NCBI GenBank assembly: GCA_013400115.1 | Contig: VXBP01001845.1 | Span: 1 to 64,000, forward strand | Direction: 5' to 3' | DNA length: 64,000 nucleotides | From: Rhinopomastus cyanomelas | Taxonomy: Eukaryota > Chordata > Aves > Bucerotiformes > Rhinopomastidae | Shown: in pieces, positions 49,711-60,700 of the stretch | Layout of the letters: each line of letters starts with the position of its first letter | How positions within the stretch are numbered: the first letter of the stretch is position 1 | Notes under the pieces: model-generated | The model's database searches: none | Told to the model about the DNA's origin: nothing | The model's input: the letters and a program-made list of their open reading frames with translations, nothing else | Program-made: the position numbers and the translations under genes

Positions 49711-49885
49711 GGGATCACAGAACATTAGGGATTAGAAGGGACCTCGAAAGATCATCCAGTCCAATCCCCCCTCCACAGCAGTATCCCCTAGATCAAGCCG
49801 CACTGGGACATATCCAGGCGAGTTTTGAACGTCTCCAGAGAAGGAGACTCCACAACCCGCCCTGGGCAGCCCGTTCCGCTTGGTA
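49711..49885 (-). mobile_element. CR1 LINE, 3' fragment
   Basis: Minus-strand CR1: tail GATCACAGAACATTAGGG on the plus strand, then AAAGATCATCCAGTCCAATC, CACATCC-like UTR and GAAGGAGACTCCACAACCC up to GGGCAGCCCGTTCCG. ATCGT flanks both ends (49706-49710 and 49886-49890), a plausible 5-bp target duplication. Confidence 0.93.
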
Positions 49886-49890
49886 ATCGT

Positions 49891-50780
49891 ATCCACATGA
49901 CAGAAATGTAAGATAATTTTACAGGCTCAGTTTTGTCTTTTAATAAATATTTACATTTTCTCATCGTGCTGTTTCCTTTGTGCCACTTCCCTGTTGGTCA
50001 CAGCTTTCCACTGCTAGTAAAACTGCCCAACATTTTCCCACATAGGGTAAAACAATACAGCCCTCCTTTTGTTGGTGTCAAGAGCACATCAGATTCATTT
50101 ACTTCAAGGTTTTATTACTCTTCAAATTTTAACAGTTAATGAATTCCTATTTTGCTTTACAGACACTAAACATTTTGCTCTCTCTGACGGAACATCCCAG
50201 GCTCAGTGCCACCCTTAATTACCACAAACCATTGGACATCTATCGACTTAGGTGAAAGGACATCACTCTCTAACGACTGAAGACCTTGTCTCTAATGTGC
50301 TGTGAAAATCAAGTTTTCCTGGAAACACAGTGCTTCGAACTTACAAGCTAAACTGGGACAATGTGATCCCTCAGCACTTTTTTGCTGCACAGGCCAGGGA
50401 TAAGTCACTCAGCACTATGGCAACCCGCAAACCTTATGTGGCTGGTTTAGAAGCTGAAGAAGACATTCCAAGAAACGGGTTTAAACTTTCAGCTTGGTCA
50501 TAGTTTCTCCACATTCCTGGTGATTTTTTTCACAGAGAGAACTCACGCTACGCTGCTTTGGTCTTGCGGCACTGTAGCACAACCACTCTAGAATGAGCTT
50601 GGAAAACCTTACAGGTAGAAGTTGAACCTTTACACATATACACATGTGGGAAAGTTATTAGTTCTTCAGGCTCCGCAGTCTTCAGAGTGGCTGAACTAGT
50701 TCAGTCCGAGTTGCCCAAAATAGCCTTCTCAGGCACACACAGAGCTCTTAAAATGGTAGGTGAAGTTTTACACGATGGCA
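49891..50780. other. Unique non-coding DNA
   Basis: Nothing recognised. Confidence 0.45.
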
Positions 50781-51103
50781 GGGGGGGACTGTCAATGCTT
50801 ATAAATATCTAGAGGGCAGGTGTCCAAAGGATGGGGCCAGGCTCTTTTCAGTGGTGCCCAGTAACAGGCCAAGAGGCAATGGGCACAAGCTGGAACACAG
50901 GAAGTTCCATCTGAACATAAAAAAAAACTTCTTTACTTTGAGTGTGACAGAGCACTGAAACAGGCTGCCCAGAGAGGTTGTGGTTTGTGGTTTCACTTTC
51001 TCTGGAGACTTTTAAAACCTGCCTGGACATGATCCTGCTCTAGGTTGGACTACATGATCCTCAGAGGTCCCTTCCAACCCCCATCATTCTGTGCCTCTGT
51101 GAC
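50781..51103 (+). mobile_element. CR1 LINE, 3' fragment, moderately diverged subfamily
   Basis: CTTATAAATATCTAGAGGGC, GGCAATGGGCACAAGCTGG, TTCCATCTGAACATAAAAAA, GAGCACTGAAACAGGCTGCC, CTCTGGAGACTTTTAAAACC, GGTTGGACTACATGATCC and CATCATTCTGTGCCTCTGTGA. The UTR is shorter than in the dominant subfamily because the TGTTCCTGTGTGAC and hairpin parts are reduced to GATCCTGCTCTAGG. Confidence 0.92.
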
Positions 51104-52284
51104 AAACGCTGTTAAGCCACCTTGGCTGTTTTCTGTGCTTGTGCTCCCACTACGACCTACCAGTCAGCCCTACTGAGCTGGGATCCCAAACCCCACTGCA
51201 CCTCGTTCAGCCCACTAATTCTTTCAAATCCACAGAAGAACTGAGAAACAAAATAGAAAAATTAGTCTGGTGACTTATTGTAGGTGGATGATTAATTGTT
51301 CTGAGATTGCAGCCATGATTACAGAGCTTTCATCTTAGGCGATGCTAATTAGATTTTTCATTCTTCTGCACACAAGAGCACTGGGAGGGCTCAGGCAAAG
51401 CCCTTCTGGTTATCATCATGAACCAAACAGCCTTAAAAAATACTAACCAACAGATAGGTCACTGAACTAAGGCCCCATCTCAGTTTATACAGTGCCTAAA
51501 GCCCAAGACCTCAGCTCAGGACAGTTTGAGCTGGGTTGAGAAATACAGCTTTGCTGATGGTAAAGGTACACCCAGGTATGTCAGTCCTCTCTACAGCTAC
51601 TCCTCCCACTGCAGAGCAGACAGACAGACAGGTGGGAGATAAACCTCATGGTCCTGCAGCCCAGACAGAGCAAACACATGCACTTTTCTTCTCAGTGTTG
51701 GGGTGAAGTTCAAGCAAAGCCAGAAGCCATAGGAGACATCCGCTGCTCACAATGAAGTTGAAGAGGCCCCAGTGAAGGTTTTTAAGGGATCCAGAGAAGC
51801 AGGAGATTAATGCCACAATGGCTGGGAGCCACCAGCCTCAAGAAGCCTAGAAGGGGGTGCATGTGCAGACCCTGCTCCAACTTGCAAATTCAAGTACAGC
51901 CAGAGAGAGCTGCAGAAGATCCACATGCCCTAACCCAGACTGGGATGGGGCCACTCTCTGCCTGCACACCCAGAGGTCTGGAGAGCACAGGGAGTTAAAC
52001 TGGTTACACCAGTGATGTGAAATCAGGCTGCTAGTGCAGAAAAACAGGGAGGAGGACAAAGCAAAGCATGGGAAACACATGGGAAATTGGGGAGAAAAAA
52101 ATGAACCAGGCTATAACTGCTTAGCAAACATAATTTTTTCTCACCCGGAGAGAACCCTGTTTTTCAGAATGTATCATACATCATCATGGCACATGGAACA
52201 AATTAACTTGCAGCCATGACCTACATTAGGATTAGAAAAAGACTGTTCTTGCTAACAAAAAGTTGTGAACTGATGTTGTCATAA
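51104..52284. other. Unique non-coding DNA
   Basis: No gene or repeat recognised; frames on both strands at 51810-52219 lack motifs. Confidence 0.45.
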
Positions 52285-52403
52285 AATCATAGAATCATTA
52301 CGGATTGGAAGGGACTTTGAAAGATGATCTAGTATCTGCCACATCCCCCTGACACAGCAGGATCACCTAGACCAAGGCACACAGGAACACATCCAGGCGG
52401 GTC

Positions 52404-53018
52404 TTAAACATCTCCAGAGAAGGAGACTCCACAACTCCCCTGGGCAGCCTGTTCCTGTGTTCTGTCACCCTTACTGATATTCATATGGAACCTGCTATGC
52501 TCCAGCTTACGCCCATTACCCCTCATCCTATCACTAGATGACATTGAGAAGAGCCTGGCTCCATCCTTCTGACACCCACCCTTCACACATTTATAGACAT
52601 TAATGAGGTCACCCCTCAGTCTCCTCTTCTCCAAGCTCAAGAGACCCAGCTCCCTCAGCCTTTCCTCATAAGCGTGGTGCTCCACTTCTTTCATCATCCT
52701 TGTTGCCCTAAGCTGGACTCCCTCCAGCAGCTCCACATCCTTCTTGGACTGAAGGGTCCAGAACTGGACACAATACTCCAGATGTGTTCTCACCAGGGCA
52801 GAGTAGAGGGGTAGAAGAACCTCTCTTGATCTGCTAACCACTCCCTTTCTGATCCACCCCAGGATGCTGTTGGCCCTCTTGGCCACAAGAGTATACTGCT
52901 GGCTCATGGTCATCCTGCTGTCCAACAGGACCCCCATGTCCCTTTCTCCTACACTGCTCTCCAACAGGTCAGTCCCCAGCTTATACTGGTACCTGGGGTT
53001 GTTCTTGCCAAGATGCAA
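52404..53018 (-). pseudogene. CR1 ORF2 C-terminal segment
   Basis: The frame reads LGKNNPRYQYKLGTDLLES, RMTMSQQYTLVAKRANSILG, REVLLPLYSALVRTHLEYC, KDVELLEGVQLRATRMMKEV and LRGDLINVYKCVKGGCQKDG. It then loses the normal ending after MNISKG: the sequence encoding the usual RRNFFTVRV part is altered by a frameshift, so the FLCDLV terminus is not reached in frame. Function in the intact family: the region after the RT domain of the CR1 replicase. Broken and inactive here. Confidence 0.92.
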
Positions 53019-53077
53019 GACTACACTTACCCTTGTTATACTTCATTATATTTCTCTCTGCCCAGCTCTCCAGCCTG

Positions 53078-53337
53078 TCAAGGTCTTGCTGAATGGCAGC
53101 AGTCTGCAGGGGTGTCAGCGACATCACCCAGCTTTGTGTCATCAGCAAACTTGCTGACAGTGCACTCTAATCTCTCATCCAAGTCACCAATGAATAGATT
53201 GAACAGGACTGGTCCCAGCACCGACCCCTGGGGCACTCCACTAGATACAGGCCTCCAACTAGACTCTGTCCCATTGACTGTCTGACTTCTGTCCTGCATC
53301 CAGTTCACTATCCACCTCACTAACCGATCATCTAGAC
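53078..53337 (-). pseudogene. CR1 reverse transcriptase, motifs B and C
   Basis: This segment continues the RT domain below the hAT insertion. It has VRWIVNWMQDRSQTVNG, the motif SSGVPQGSVLGPVLFNLFI (RT motif B), and FADDTKLG, the CR1 form of the catalytic YxDD box (motif C) with both aspartates present. A frame change follows at about 53078. The intact enzyme copies CR1 RNA at a nicked target site. Conserved catalytic residues are visible but the gene is in pieces. Confidence 0.93.
53330..53337. repeat. Target-site duplication of the hAT element, left copy
   Basis: ATCTAGAC directly precedes the element and is repeated exactly at 53614-53621. It fits the nTCTAGAn preference described for Ac-type hAT transposons. 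Confidence 0.93.
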
Positions 53338-53613
53338 CAGGTGTCTTCAAACTTTTCAAACAGGGGGCTGGTTCACTGTCCCTCAGACAGTGTTAGGAGC
53401 CACGCTGTAGTTTGTACTGCCTGGCTTGTCCTGCCTAGGAGCAGGAGAGAGAGACGGGGAGCCGCCCGCCTCAGCCTGGCCGCACAGTCGGCAAGAAGAA
53501 GTCAACTGCGGCTGCTCGGCGGGGTGGGGGGTAAATACCGGCGGACCGGCGGGCCAGATTGGACACCCTGGGGGACCGTATGCAGCCCGTGGGCCGGGGT
53601 TTGAGGACCCCTG
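53338..53613. mobile_element. Non-autonomous hAT DNA transposon, 276 bp
   Basis: The element begins CAGGTGTCTTCAAAC and ends with the inverse of CAGGGGTCCTCAAAC: 15-bp terminal inverted repeats with two mismatches and the CAG...CTG ends typical of hAT/Charlie elements. It is flanked by an exact 8-bp duplication (ATCTAGAC). Internal sequence has the Charlie-like phrases CAGGGGGCTGGTTCACTG, CCCTCAGACAGTGTTAGG and CCCGTGGGCCGGGG. It is GC-rich with about 15 CpG sites by eye. It encodes no transposase; the frames at 53341-53614 are chance. It sits inside the CR1 reverse-transcriptase coding region, and the CR1 frame is the same on both sides once the element and one duplication are disregarded. 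Confidence 0.93.
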
Positions 53614-53621
53614 ATCTAGAC
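53614..53621. repeat. Target-site duplication of the hAT element, right copy
   Basis: ATCTAGAC directly follows the terminal CCCCTG of the element; identical to 53330-53337. Confidence 0.93.
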
Positions 53622-53757
53622 CACACTGCCTCAATTTGGCTGCAAGGATGCTGTGGGAGACTGTGTCAAATGCCTTGCTCAAATCAAGGTAGACCACATC
53701 CACCGCTCTGCCATCATCTATCCACCTGGTTATATAAAAGGCTATCAGGTGGTTCAA
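53622..53757 (-). pseudogene. CR1 reverse transcriptase, motif A segment
   Basis: The frame reads LIAFYITRWIDDGRAVDVVY then LDLSKAFDTVSHSILAAKL. YLDLSKAFD contains the first catalytic aspartate of non-LTR reverse transcriptases (motif A). The frame is cut at 53621 by the hAT insertion. Upstream, between 53757 and 53887, the frame is shifted. Confidence 0.93.
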
Positions 53758-53886
53758 GCACCTCTCCTGATCCCCAGGACTTAGAAAAGATGATGGAGAT
53801 TGGCTTAGCAGTGACTTCCGCCGTCTCCCTTAGCACATGTGGGTGCATCCCATCTGGGCCCATGGATTTGTGTACATCCAGTTTGC

Positions 53887-54678
53887 TCAACTTATCCCTA
53901 ACCAGGCCTCATCAACCAAGGCAGACTTCTCTCTTGCCTCAACTTCCTTTGGAGCCTCAGCACTCTGGTGCTTGATATCAAGACAGCCCCCAGAAGTACG
54001 GACAGAGGCAAAGAAGGTGTTCGGTATCTCTGCTTTTTCTGTATCCTCTGTCTCCAGAGCATCCACCTCATTCAGGAGGGGGCCTACATTGCCTCTAGAT
54101 TTAGTTTTACCTGCTATATATTTGAAGAAGCCCTTTTTGTTGCCCTTGACCTCTCTTGCAAGGTTTAATTCCAAGGAGGCCTTGGCTTTTCTAGTTGCAT
54201 CCCTACATTCTCTCACCAGAGTCTTATAATCACCCCAAGTGGCCATCTCCTCCTTCCATGAACTACAGAATTTCTTCCTCCCCTTCAGTGTGCCCAGCAG
54301 CTCCCTGTTTATCCACGCAGGTCTTCCTGCTCCCTTCCTTGACTTCATTCCTGTTGGGATGCTCTTGTGTTGTGCTTCAAAGAAGTAGTCTTTGAATATT
54401 AACCAGATACCCTGAGCTCCTTTACCTGACAGTACCCTGTCCCATGGGATGTCCCCTAGCAATTGCTTGAAAAGGCCAAAGTTGGCCTTTTCAAAGTCCA
54501 GGGTTCTGATGCGGGTAGGTATTCTGTTCATACCACAAGAGACCCTGAACTCCACCATCTCATGGTCACTGCAACCCAGGCTGCCCTTAACCTTCACTGC
54601 TTCAACCAGACCCTCCTTGTTAGTGAGTACAAGATCCAGCAACGCTCCTCTCCTAGTGGGCTCTTCCACCATTTGCAT
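53887..54678 (-). pseudogene. CR1 ORF2 endonuclease C-terminus and linker to RT
   Basis: A 263-codon frame. Near its start it reads EEPTRRGALLDLVLTNKEGL, and then GSLGCSDHEMVEFRV, which holds the SDH motif that closes the APE-type endonuclease active site. Linker wording follows: DFEKANFGLFKQLLGDIPWD, GAGRPAWINRELLGTLKGRK, YKTLVRECRDATRKAKASLE and NKKGFFKYIAGKTKSRGNVG. The frame ends before RT motif A. In an intact CR1 the endonuclease nicks the target DNA. Here the frame is shifted at both ends. Confidence 0.95.
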
Positions 54679-54924
54679 CAGGAAATTGTCACCAATGCAC
54701 TGGAGGAACCTCCTGGACTGTGGGTGGCTGGCTGAGTAGGTCTTTCAGCAAACATCAGGATAATTAAAATCGCCCATGTGAACCAGGGCCTGTGGCTGTG
54801 AGGCTGCTGTCAGCTACCTGTAGACACTTCATCAACTTCCTCATTCTGATCTGGTGTCCTGTTATAGACACCCACACCAGTGTCACCCACGCCAGCCTGC
54901 CCCTTCATCCACACCCACTAACTC

Positions 54925-55335
54925 TCAACTCTCTTCGTCTGCCCCTGGACAGAACTCAATACATTCCAGTTGCTCTCTCATGTAGAGAACAACTCCACCA
55001 CCCCGCCTCGCTGACCTGTCCCTCTTGAAAAGGACACAGTCGTCCATGACCACGCTCCAGTCATGCGAGCCGTCCCACCAGGTCTCCATAATTGCCACCA
55101 AATCATAATTACCTGACTGGACACAGATTTCCAACTCCTTCTGCCTATTCCCCACGCTGCGTGCATTGGTGCACAGGCATTTCAGGCAGCAAGCTGACTG
55201 CTCCAATTTCACCCTAGGACTTCGAGAGGCCACTTGGTTTTCATTAAGCCCAGAGCTCTGTCCCAAACTGAGGGGCTCCATCAAAATATGGAGCTGTTGT
55301 TTTCTTACAGCCTTTAGGATGATCCCCTGCAGCAA
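54925..55335 (-). pseudogene. CR1 ORF2 endonuclease N-terminus
   Basis: The frame reads CLCTNARSVGNRQKELEICV, then NYDLVAIMETWWDGSHDWSV and RDRSARRGGGVVLYMREQLE. TNARS (usually xNARS) and METWW (usually TETWW, with the catalytic glutamate) are the first two APE-endonuclease motifs of CR1. The frame is lost after GADEES, and the middle of the endonuclease (54680-54925) is only readable in other frames. Sequence upstream of CLCTNARS resembles the segment before ORF2 homology in CR1, and the 5' truncation lies soon after. Confidence 0.92.
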
Positions 55336-55345
55336 AAGGCTTCAA

Positions 55346-57345
55346 TGTATTCAGCAGCAGAGCATGTCTGCTAATAGCTCTCAAGCATTTAAGTCCTCAG
55401 ATCCCTGGGAAGCACGGCTATCCCTGTCATTAGCCTCATTTGATCTAACGGGACAAGCACAAACAAAGAACTGCAGGAATGGAAATGTTTCCCACAAACA
55501 TCCAGTAGGTGTGAAACATGCGGAGTCCCCAGCAAAACCACATCAAACCAGTGAGAGATATATACGCACTTGGCACAGCTGTACTAGTTTTGAAACTGCT
55601 TTACTCTTTTGGACCACATCCAGCATGGGAAAATGCAGAACAAACTCCTCTTCTCATGAAGAGGCAAAGCAGCACGTGCTTGTCCAAGCGACCCACGTCC
55701 ATAAATGAGAGATGCACACAAAACGTGATGGCAGAATGGCTGGATCCTTTTCCTGAAGCCATTTTTTTTGCAGCCAAAAGGTGCAAACCTAAGAAGGCAG
55801 AGACATCTTCACCAGGACACTAAGCTCGAGGCCAGAAGCAAGCACAGAATATTCCCCTTCCCTCTGGGTGGTTTACACCTCAGTACGCATTCAGCACTCT
55901 GGCTCCTGCGCTCACCTACACTCCCTGGGTCCCAAATTTAGTCTACACCTTGTATGTGGAAATTAGCCTCTTGTGATAGGATTTGCAGCACGCTCTCATA
56001 ACAACAATTTCCAGTGTGCTCTCTGTCACTCTGTTCTCTGAGGGTGCTGAAGTGGATGTGCTAACCCTTAAGCAAACAACCCTTGCCAATGAACTTAAAT
56101 ATCAAGTCACAATTAGGAGGCTACAGCTGACGATGCATAACACATTAAAATATGACGAGACTGAAGGAGTGAGTGCCACAAAATGTCATCAGACATTATC
56201 AACAGCCTTTGTGCCTGGAGCTCTCCCAGGAAACCCTGCCAAGGAGGAAAAGAGTACGATGTCTGCAACTCGATCGATGGCAAGTGGCCTCAGACAGTGT
56301 AAGAGACCCAGAGTTGTCACATATAAATCTCCAAAGGCTGGTAAAAAACAGACAGTGAAAGCTAGTGAGGCAGCAGGAAGAGAACTCTAGAGGCTAATGT
56401 TAGAGCACCACCGAGCCATATGCAACCCTACAAAGATAATGGCCCTAAATTACCTCTCACTTGCATTGGTTCATTAAGAATTTGATAGACCTTTACTGGT
56501 GCCACTGGAAGCCTGTTCCAGAGAGCTAAGTGGACTCTGGATCAGGCCTTAGGACTAGAAAATATATTAGGTCATAAAGTACACTATTACATATTTTATA
56601 AGGGAAGAGCTGTTGATGTCTGTTCCACCCGGAGAACATACAAAAACCAGCTGGACACAAGCACAGCTGTGCAAATCCCAGTTTCTCTCTAGCTGCAGCT
56701 TCTTCAGGCTCCTCCTGAGCTCCTGGTAGAAAGACATTCCTCCTTGTAGGAGGAATCTCAAAACGTTGAGAAAACAGCTATGTTCATTGACATATGTGAA
56801 TAAAATAATTGTAGCATAAACAGGATGTGCTTGACATTGTTGTCAATTATTGGAGCTACCCTCTAGGTGTGCAGAGTTTTGGCAATGACAGATGTGTTTG
56901 CAGGCACCTTGAAGAAGTGCTTCTTACAGCACAAGTTTTCAGTCAAGGTTTTGGTATTTGCTATGAATACAGCCCAAATCAGAGCATACATTGCTTATAC
57001 ATTACACTCTTATGTTAAGGTCTTCACGACTACTGGGCAACAGGGATATGTAGTGGGTGGAGACATTGCTAAAGAGACAGAGATTTTTAGACCTGCGTGT
57101 ATGAAATTACCTGCTTCTTTGGTCAAATCATTTACTCTCATTCATGCAACTGGTTTTGATCACACATTCTGCGCTCAAGCCATCTGCAAGTCTACCACAA
57201 AGCCATTTACGCTTCCAGGAGTGAAAGAAAATCTGTAGATGGATGGATCCATGATGCAATCGGGACAAATTTGCACTTGATTTCTTTTCCATCGTGTCTG
57301 GGAGCTGGACCCAAATGGATTTTTTTCAGCATGATTTTCCTTTGG
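55346..57345. other. Unique non-coding DNA
   Basis: No gene recognised. Plus-strand frames at 55983-56390 (135 codons) and 56867-57238 (123 codons) have no motif known to me. The 55166-55708 frame is partly antisense to the CR1. Confidence 0.45.
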
Positions 57346-57353
57346 TCATATAG
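57346..57353. repeat. CR1 target-site duplication, left copy
   Basis: TCATATAG precedes the CR1 and is repeated exactly at 57705-57712. Confidence 0.85.
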
Positions 57354-57704
57354 GAGGCTGAGGGGTGACCTCATTAATGTCTATAAATATTTGAGGGGTG
57401 AGTGTCAGGAGGATGGAGCCAGGCTCTTCTCAATGTCATCTAGTGATAGGACGAGGGGCAATGGGTGTAAGCTGGAACAGAGGAGGTTCCATACAAATAT
57501 CAGAAGGAACTTTTTCACAGTGAGAGTGTCAGAGCACTGAACAGGCTGCCCAAGAGAGCTGTGGAGTCTCCTTCACTGGACATGTTTAAAACCTGCCTGG
57601 ATGTGTTCCTGTGTGACTTGGTCTAGGTGATCCTGCTGTGTCAGGGGGATTGGATTAGATGATCTTTGAGGTCCCTTCTAATCCCTAATGATTCTATGAT
57701 TTTA
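57354..57704 (+). mobile_element. CR1 LINE, 351 bp, with 8-bp target duplication
   Basis: Plus-strand copy of the dominant subfamily. It starts in the ORF2 C-terminus (RLRGDLINVYKYLRGECQED, ARLFSMSSSDRTRGNGCKLE, RRNFFTVRVSEH, then a frame shift) and ends CCCTAATGATTCTATGATTTTA. TCATATAG on both sides is the clearest CR1 target duplication in the window. The preserved duplication and low divergence argue for a fairly recent insertion. Confidence 0.95.
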
Positions 57705-57712
57705 TCATATAG
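57705..57712. repeat. CR1 target-site duplication, right copy
   Basis: TCATATAG, identical to 57346-57353. Confidence 0.85.
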
Positions 57713-60700
57713 ACTAGAATATATGTTACACTGAACTAGCTTCTTGATCACTGAATCAAATATCCAGCAACTGAAAATTTTATTTATGTACTTTTCTGAC
57801 ATCACCCTGGCTCGCTGTGATTAACAGACAGGTATTTAATTGTGTTAAGGACTTCTATGTATTTTCCTAAAGATCAGTGATAAAAAGATATAGAATGCTG
57901 TAACTTCACAGAGTGCTCTTGTAAAATATAATGTATTGGAGTGGAAAACTTGCCCAGATTTTTCTATAATACTAAATTGAATATGAGCTCTTCCTGGAAC
58001 AGACTTACAGTGTGCCTGAGGCTGTTTTTAGTGCTGCTCACATGGAAACGTCACACCATGGAAGCCTCCATTGTAACTCACACAAAACTGATATTGCTCC
58101 CCAGGAACAGAGTCTCATGGCCCTTGCTGCTGTAGAAATGGATGTCAGTCTGCATGGGTAATCGGGAGATTCCTGGGGTTTTAGCTCTGTGGAGTACTGC
58201 CAGCCTCAAGCTGCGCACAGGACAGATTTCAGTAATGTGGCAGAACTACAGAAGCTTGTGCACAAGAGATGACTTTTGCAGACTGGCATGCCAAATCATG
58301 GAGGGATTCCTGGATGGCACAGTGCTGTGAAGGCAATTCCTCCTCCCAACTCTTCATGGAAAAGTTATTGCCCCTCAAGAGAAAGGCAAAAGGGAATATT
58401 GGTGGAGTTAATGTTTGGGCCGTGAACACAGAGCCTGCTGAAATCAGTTCTTGTTAAATATGCTAACACAAACTAAATTCCTGAACACAGGGTGACAGCA
58501 AGTATGGTGCCAAAAGTGGAGCTGAATTGTGAGCCAGCTGGCCAGCATCAACACTAGGCAAGGCAATGCAGAGCTGATAAAAACTTCAAGTTATAAAGAT
58601 AATTAAAATATTAAAATACTGAAAACTAACACACACCAGTAATCCTGGTTTTATGGAAAACAGGCCTTATCATATAAATCTGATGTCATTCTTTGATGAG
58701 ATGACAAGTTTGGCTGATGAAGACACAACGTGCTGAAGAGCTTGGTAGGTCACAGGACTCAGCAAAACGCAACAAGCTGATTATGAAAACATTACGAAAC
58801 ATCTATAGAAAGGTTGTTTGCAGCATAACATGGCTGTGAGTCAGCTACAGTCAATGGTTTTGAAGTAACCTGGCATGCAGGAGTCAACATCAGGAAACGA
58901 GGTTCCTAATGGAGAACATTGGGCATCATTTAGCAGTTGGGGGTATTTACAACAAGATGCATTTGAACCCAGCCAAATGCAAAGTTTTACAGCCATCACT
59001 GAGGAATGTGGACCAGAGCTGCAGCTAGGAAGCCTACATGGAAAGCAGCGAGTGGGAGAGAATTTAAGCATCTGAACATGAGGACTCGTTCTAGGCAAAG
59101 AAAATAAAAAGCAAATTTGACCTTTGCATACAGTAGAAGAAGAGAAATGGGGGTGGATTTTTATCTCTGCACACAGCACCAGCAAAACAATCCTGGTGTA
59201 GCACTCTTTAAGACTGATGAAAACTGGAGTAAAGAAATAATCTGAAATAAATTAGTTAAAAACTTAAAGAACTATTTACATAATCCAAGTAGTTTAATTA
59301 ACCAGGGAGAGGATGAAAAGGTGACTTGATGGCAGTGTGTTTGTACACACAAAATCAAATCATTGGGCACTGAAGGACCCTTTAAACCCTCCTCTAAAGG
59401 AGCAAAGTGTAACAGGAGGCAGGGTCTGAAATGTGAAGCCATACAATTTTAAGTGAGCAATTAAGATGAGGTTTTAATAGAGAAAGTTGGACGTTGCTCG
59501 TAGAAAACACAGTGGAAATGGTGGGTTCTGCAACTCTTAGCGTACACAAATCAAAACTGGATGCTAGTTGCTTTTCTGGAAAAAATTAACCAAGTAGAGG
59601 TTTTCAGGCTAAATATAGGGACAACTGGCATTAATTAAAAAAAAAGTCAGAGTAAATGATCTAGTGCTCCTTTCTGGCCCCTAAACCAAATGAATCTCTG
59701 AAGGAAAAGAGGCTGCTTTTTCTTTAAAGAGTCGCATGATGACTCCTGGTTTGCAGCCAGATGAAAACATGCTTCACATTTTTTCAGCGTTTTGACTCAT
59801 TTTTCCATTCTGCCTTGAGTATTTCAAGCAGATCAGTGTAAATATTGATAAAACGTATTTCCCACCAAAAAGGAGACTGTTCAGTCAATAATTCCCATTG
59901 GCATCCATATATTTCATGTTTTTACGACTGGCTTTACAAAACATTGAACTCCTTGTGGCATTTCCTGGTGAACAGCAGAATGCATTTAATTTGGTGCTTT
60001 TTTCTGCATTTAATGCTTTGGGAGTAATCGAGAAGTGAATGAACTTGACATTCATTCCTAAAGTTGCTTATTCCTATCTTTGCAGCCAGGAAGAGTTGCA
60101 CTTGTGCCATCTGCTTAGGTTTTTCATCTCTGTAGAACATGATGTGGTCATAGTGTGGAGCTGTTTCTCACGGCAGCACTGTATGCGGTGTCACACCTCT
60201 TTGCATACCTCCCCTACTACATGATACATGACCTCAACAGACAACTACGTGGAGTTGTTCAAATTCTGGATTCGAACTGGATGAAAGGAAATGAAGACAT
60301 TTAGTTGACCTAATGGGATGCAACCTCCAGGGCCAGTTTTTCTGAGCATGGCTTATGGCACGTCTTAGTCCTTCCCATGGTTTTCCCTTCCTGATGGGAA
60401 GGCGCTGCTGGACCATACGGCGCCGATTCACGTGGTCTGAACCACTTGACGTGGCTCACACATCACAAGAACCTAAACAAACAACATCCTTTCCTCTCAC
60501 CAGCAAGGTCAAGGGTGGGGTTTTTTAACGATATGGCCAAATATGAGTTGGTTTCTCTGACTGAGGAATTCCACTTTGGGAGAACAAAGGCTGTCGTGGC
60601 ATTTCCTAAAGAAAAGCATACACTGCTGCAACCTGCAGGCCACAGCTGGTATGTGTCTGCCAAGAAGTGCTGGTTATTTTATTTGGTAAGAAATCATTCA

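Larger units (their letters stand above)
52285..55345 (-). mobile_element. Long CR1 LINE (about 2.8 kb) split by a hAT element
   Basis: This is the longest CR1 in the window, on the minus strand with its 3' tail at 52285. From 55335 downwards it carries the start of the ORF2 endonuclease, the rest of the endonuclease and linker, the reverse-transcriptase motifs and the C-terminus. A full-length CR1 is about 4.5 kb, so this copy lacks ORF1 and the 5' end. Its upper edge is uncertain (about 55290-55380). At least three frame breaks besides the hAT insertion make it inactive. Its parts are annotated below. Confidence 0.95.

Noticed and set aside
53341..53975. Plus-strand frames across the hAT element and the CR1
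   Set aside because: They are antisense to CR1 ORF2 or run through the GC-rich hAT interior; no transposase motif is present.
55166..55708. 180-codon plus-strand frame
   Set aside because: The first third is antisense to the CR1 endonuclease region and the rest has no recognisable motif.
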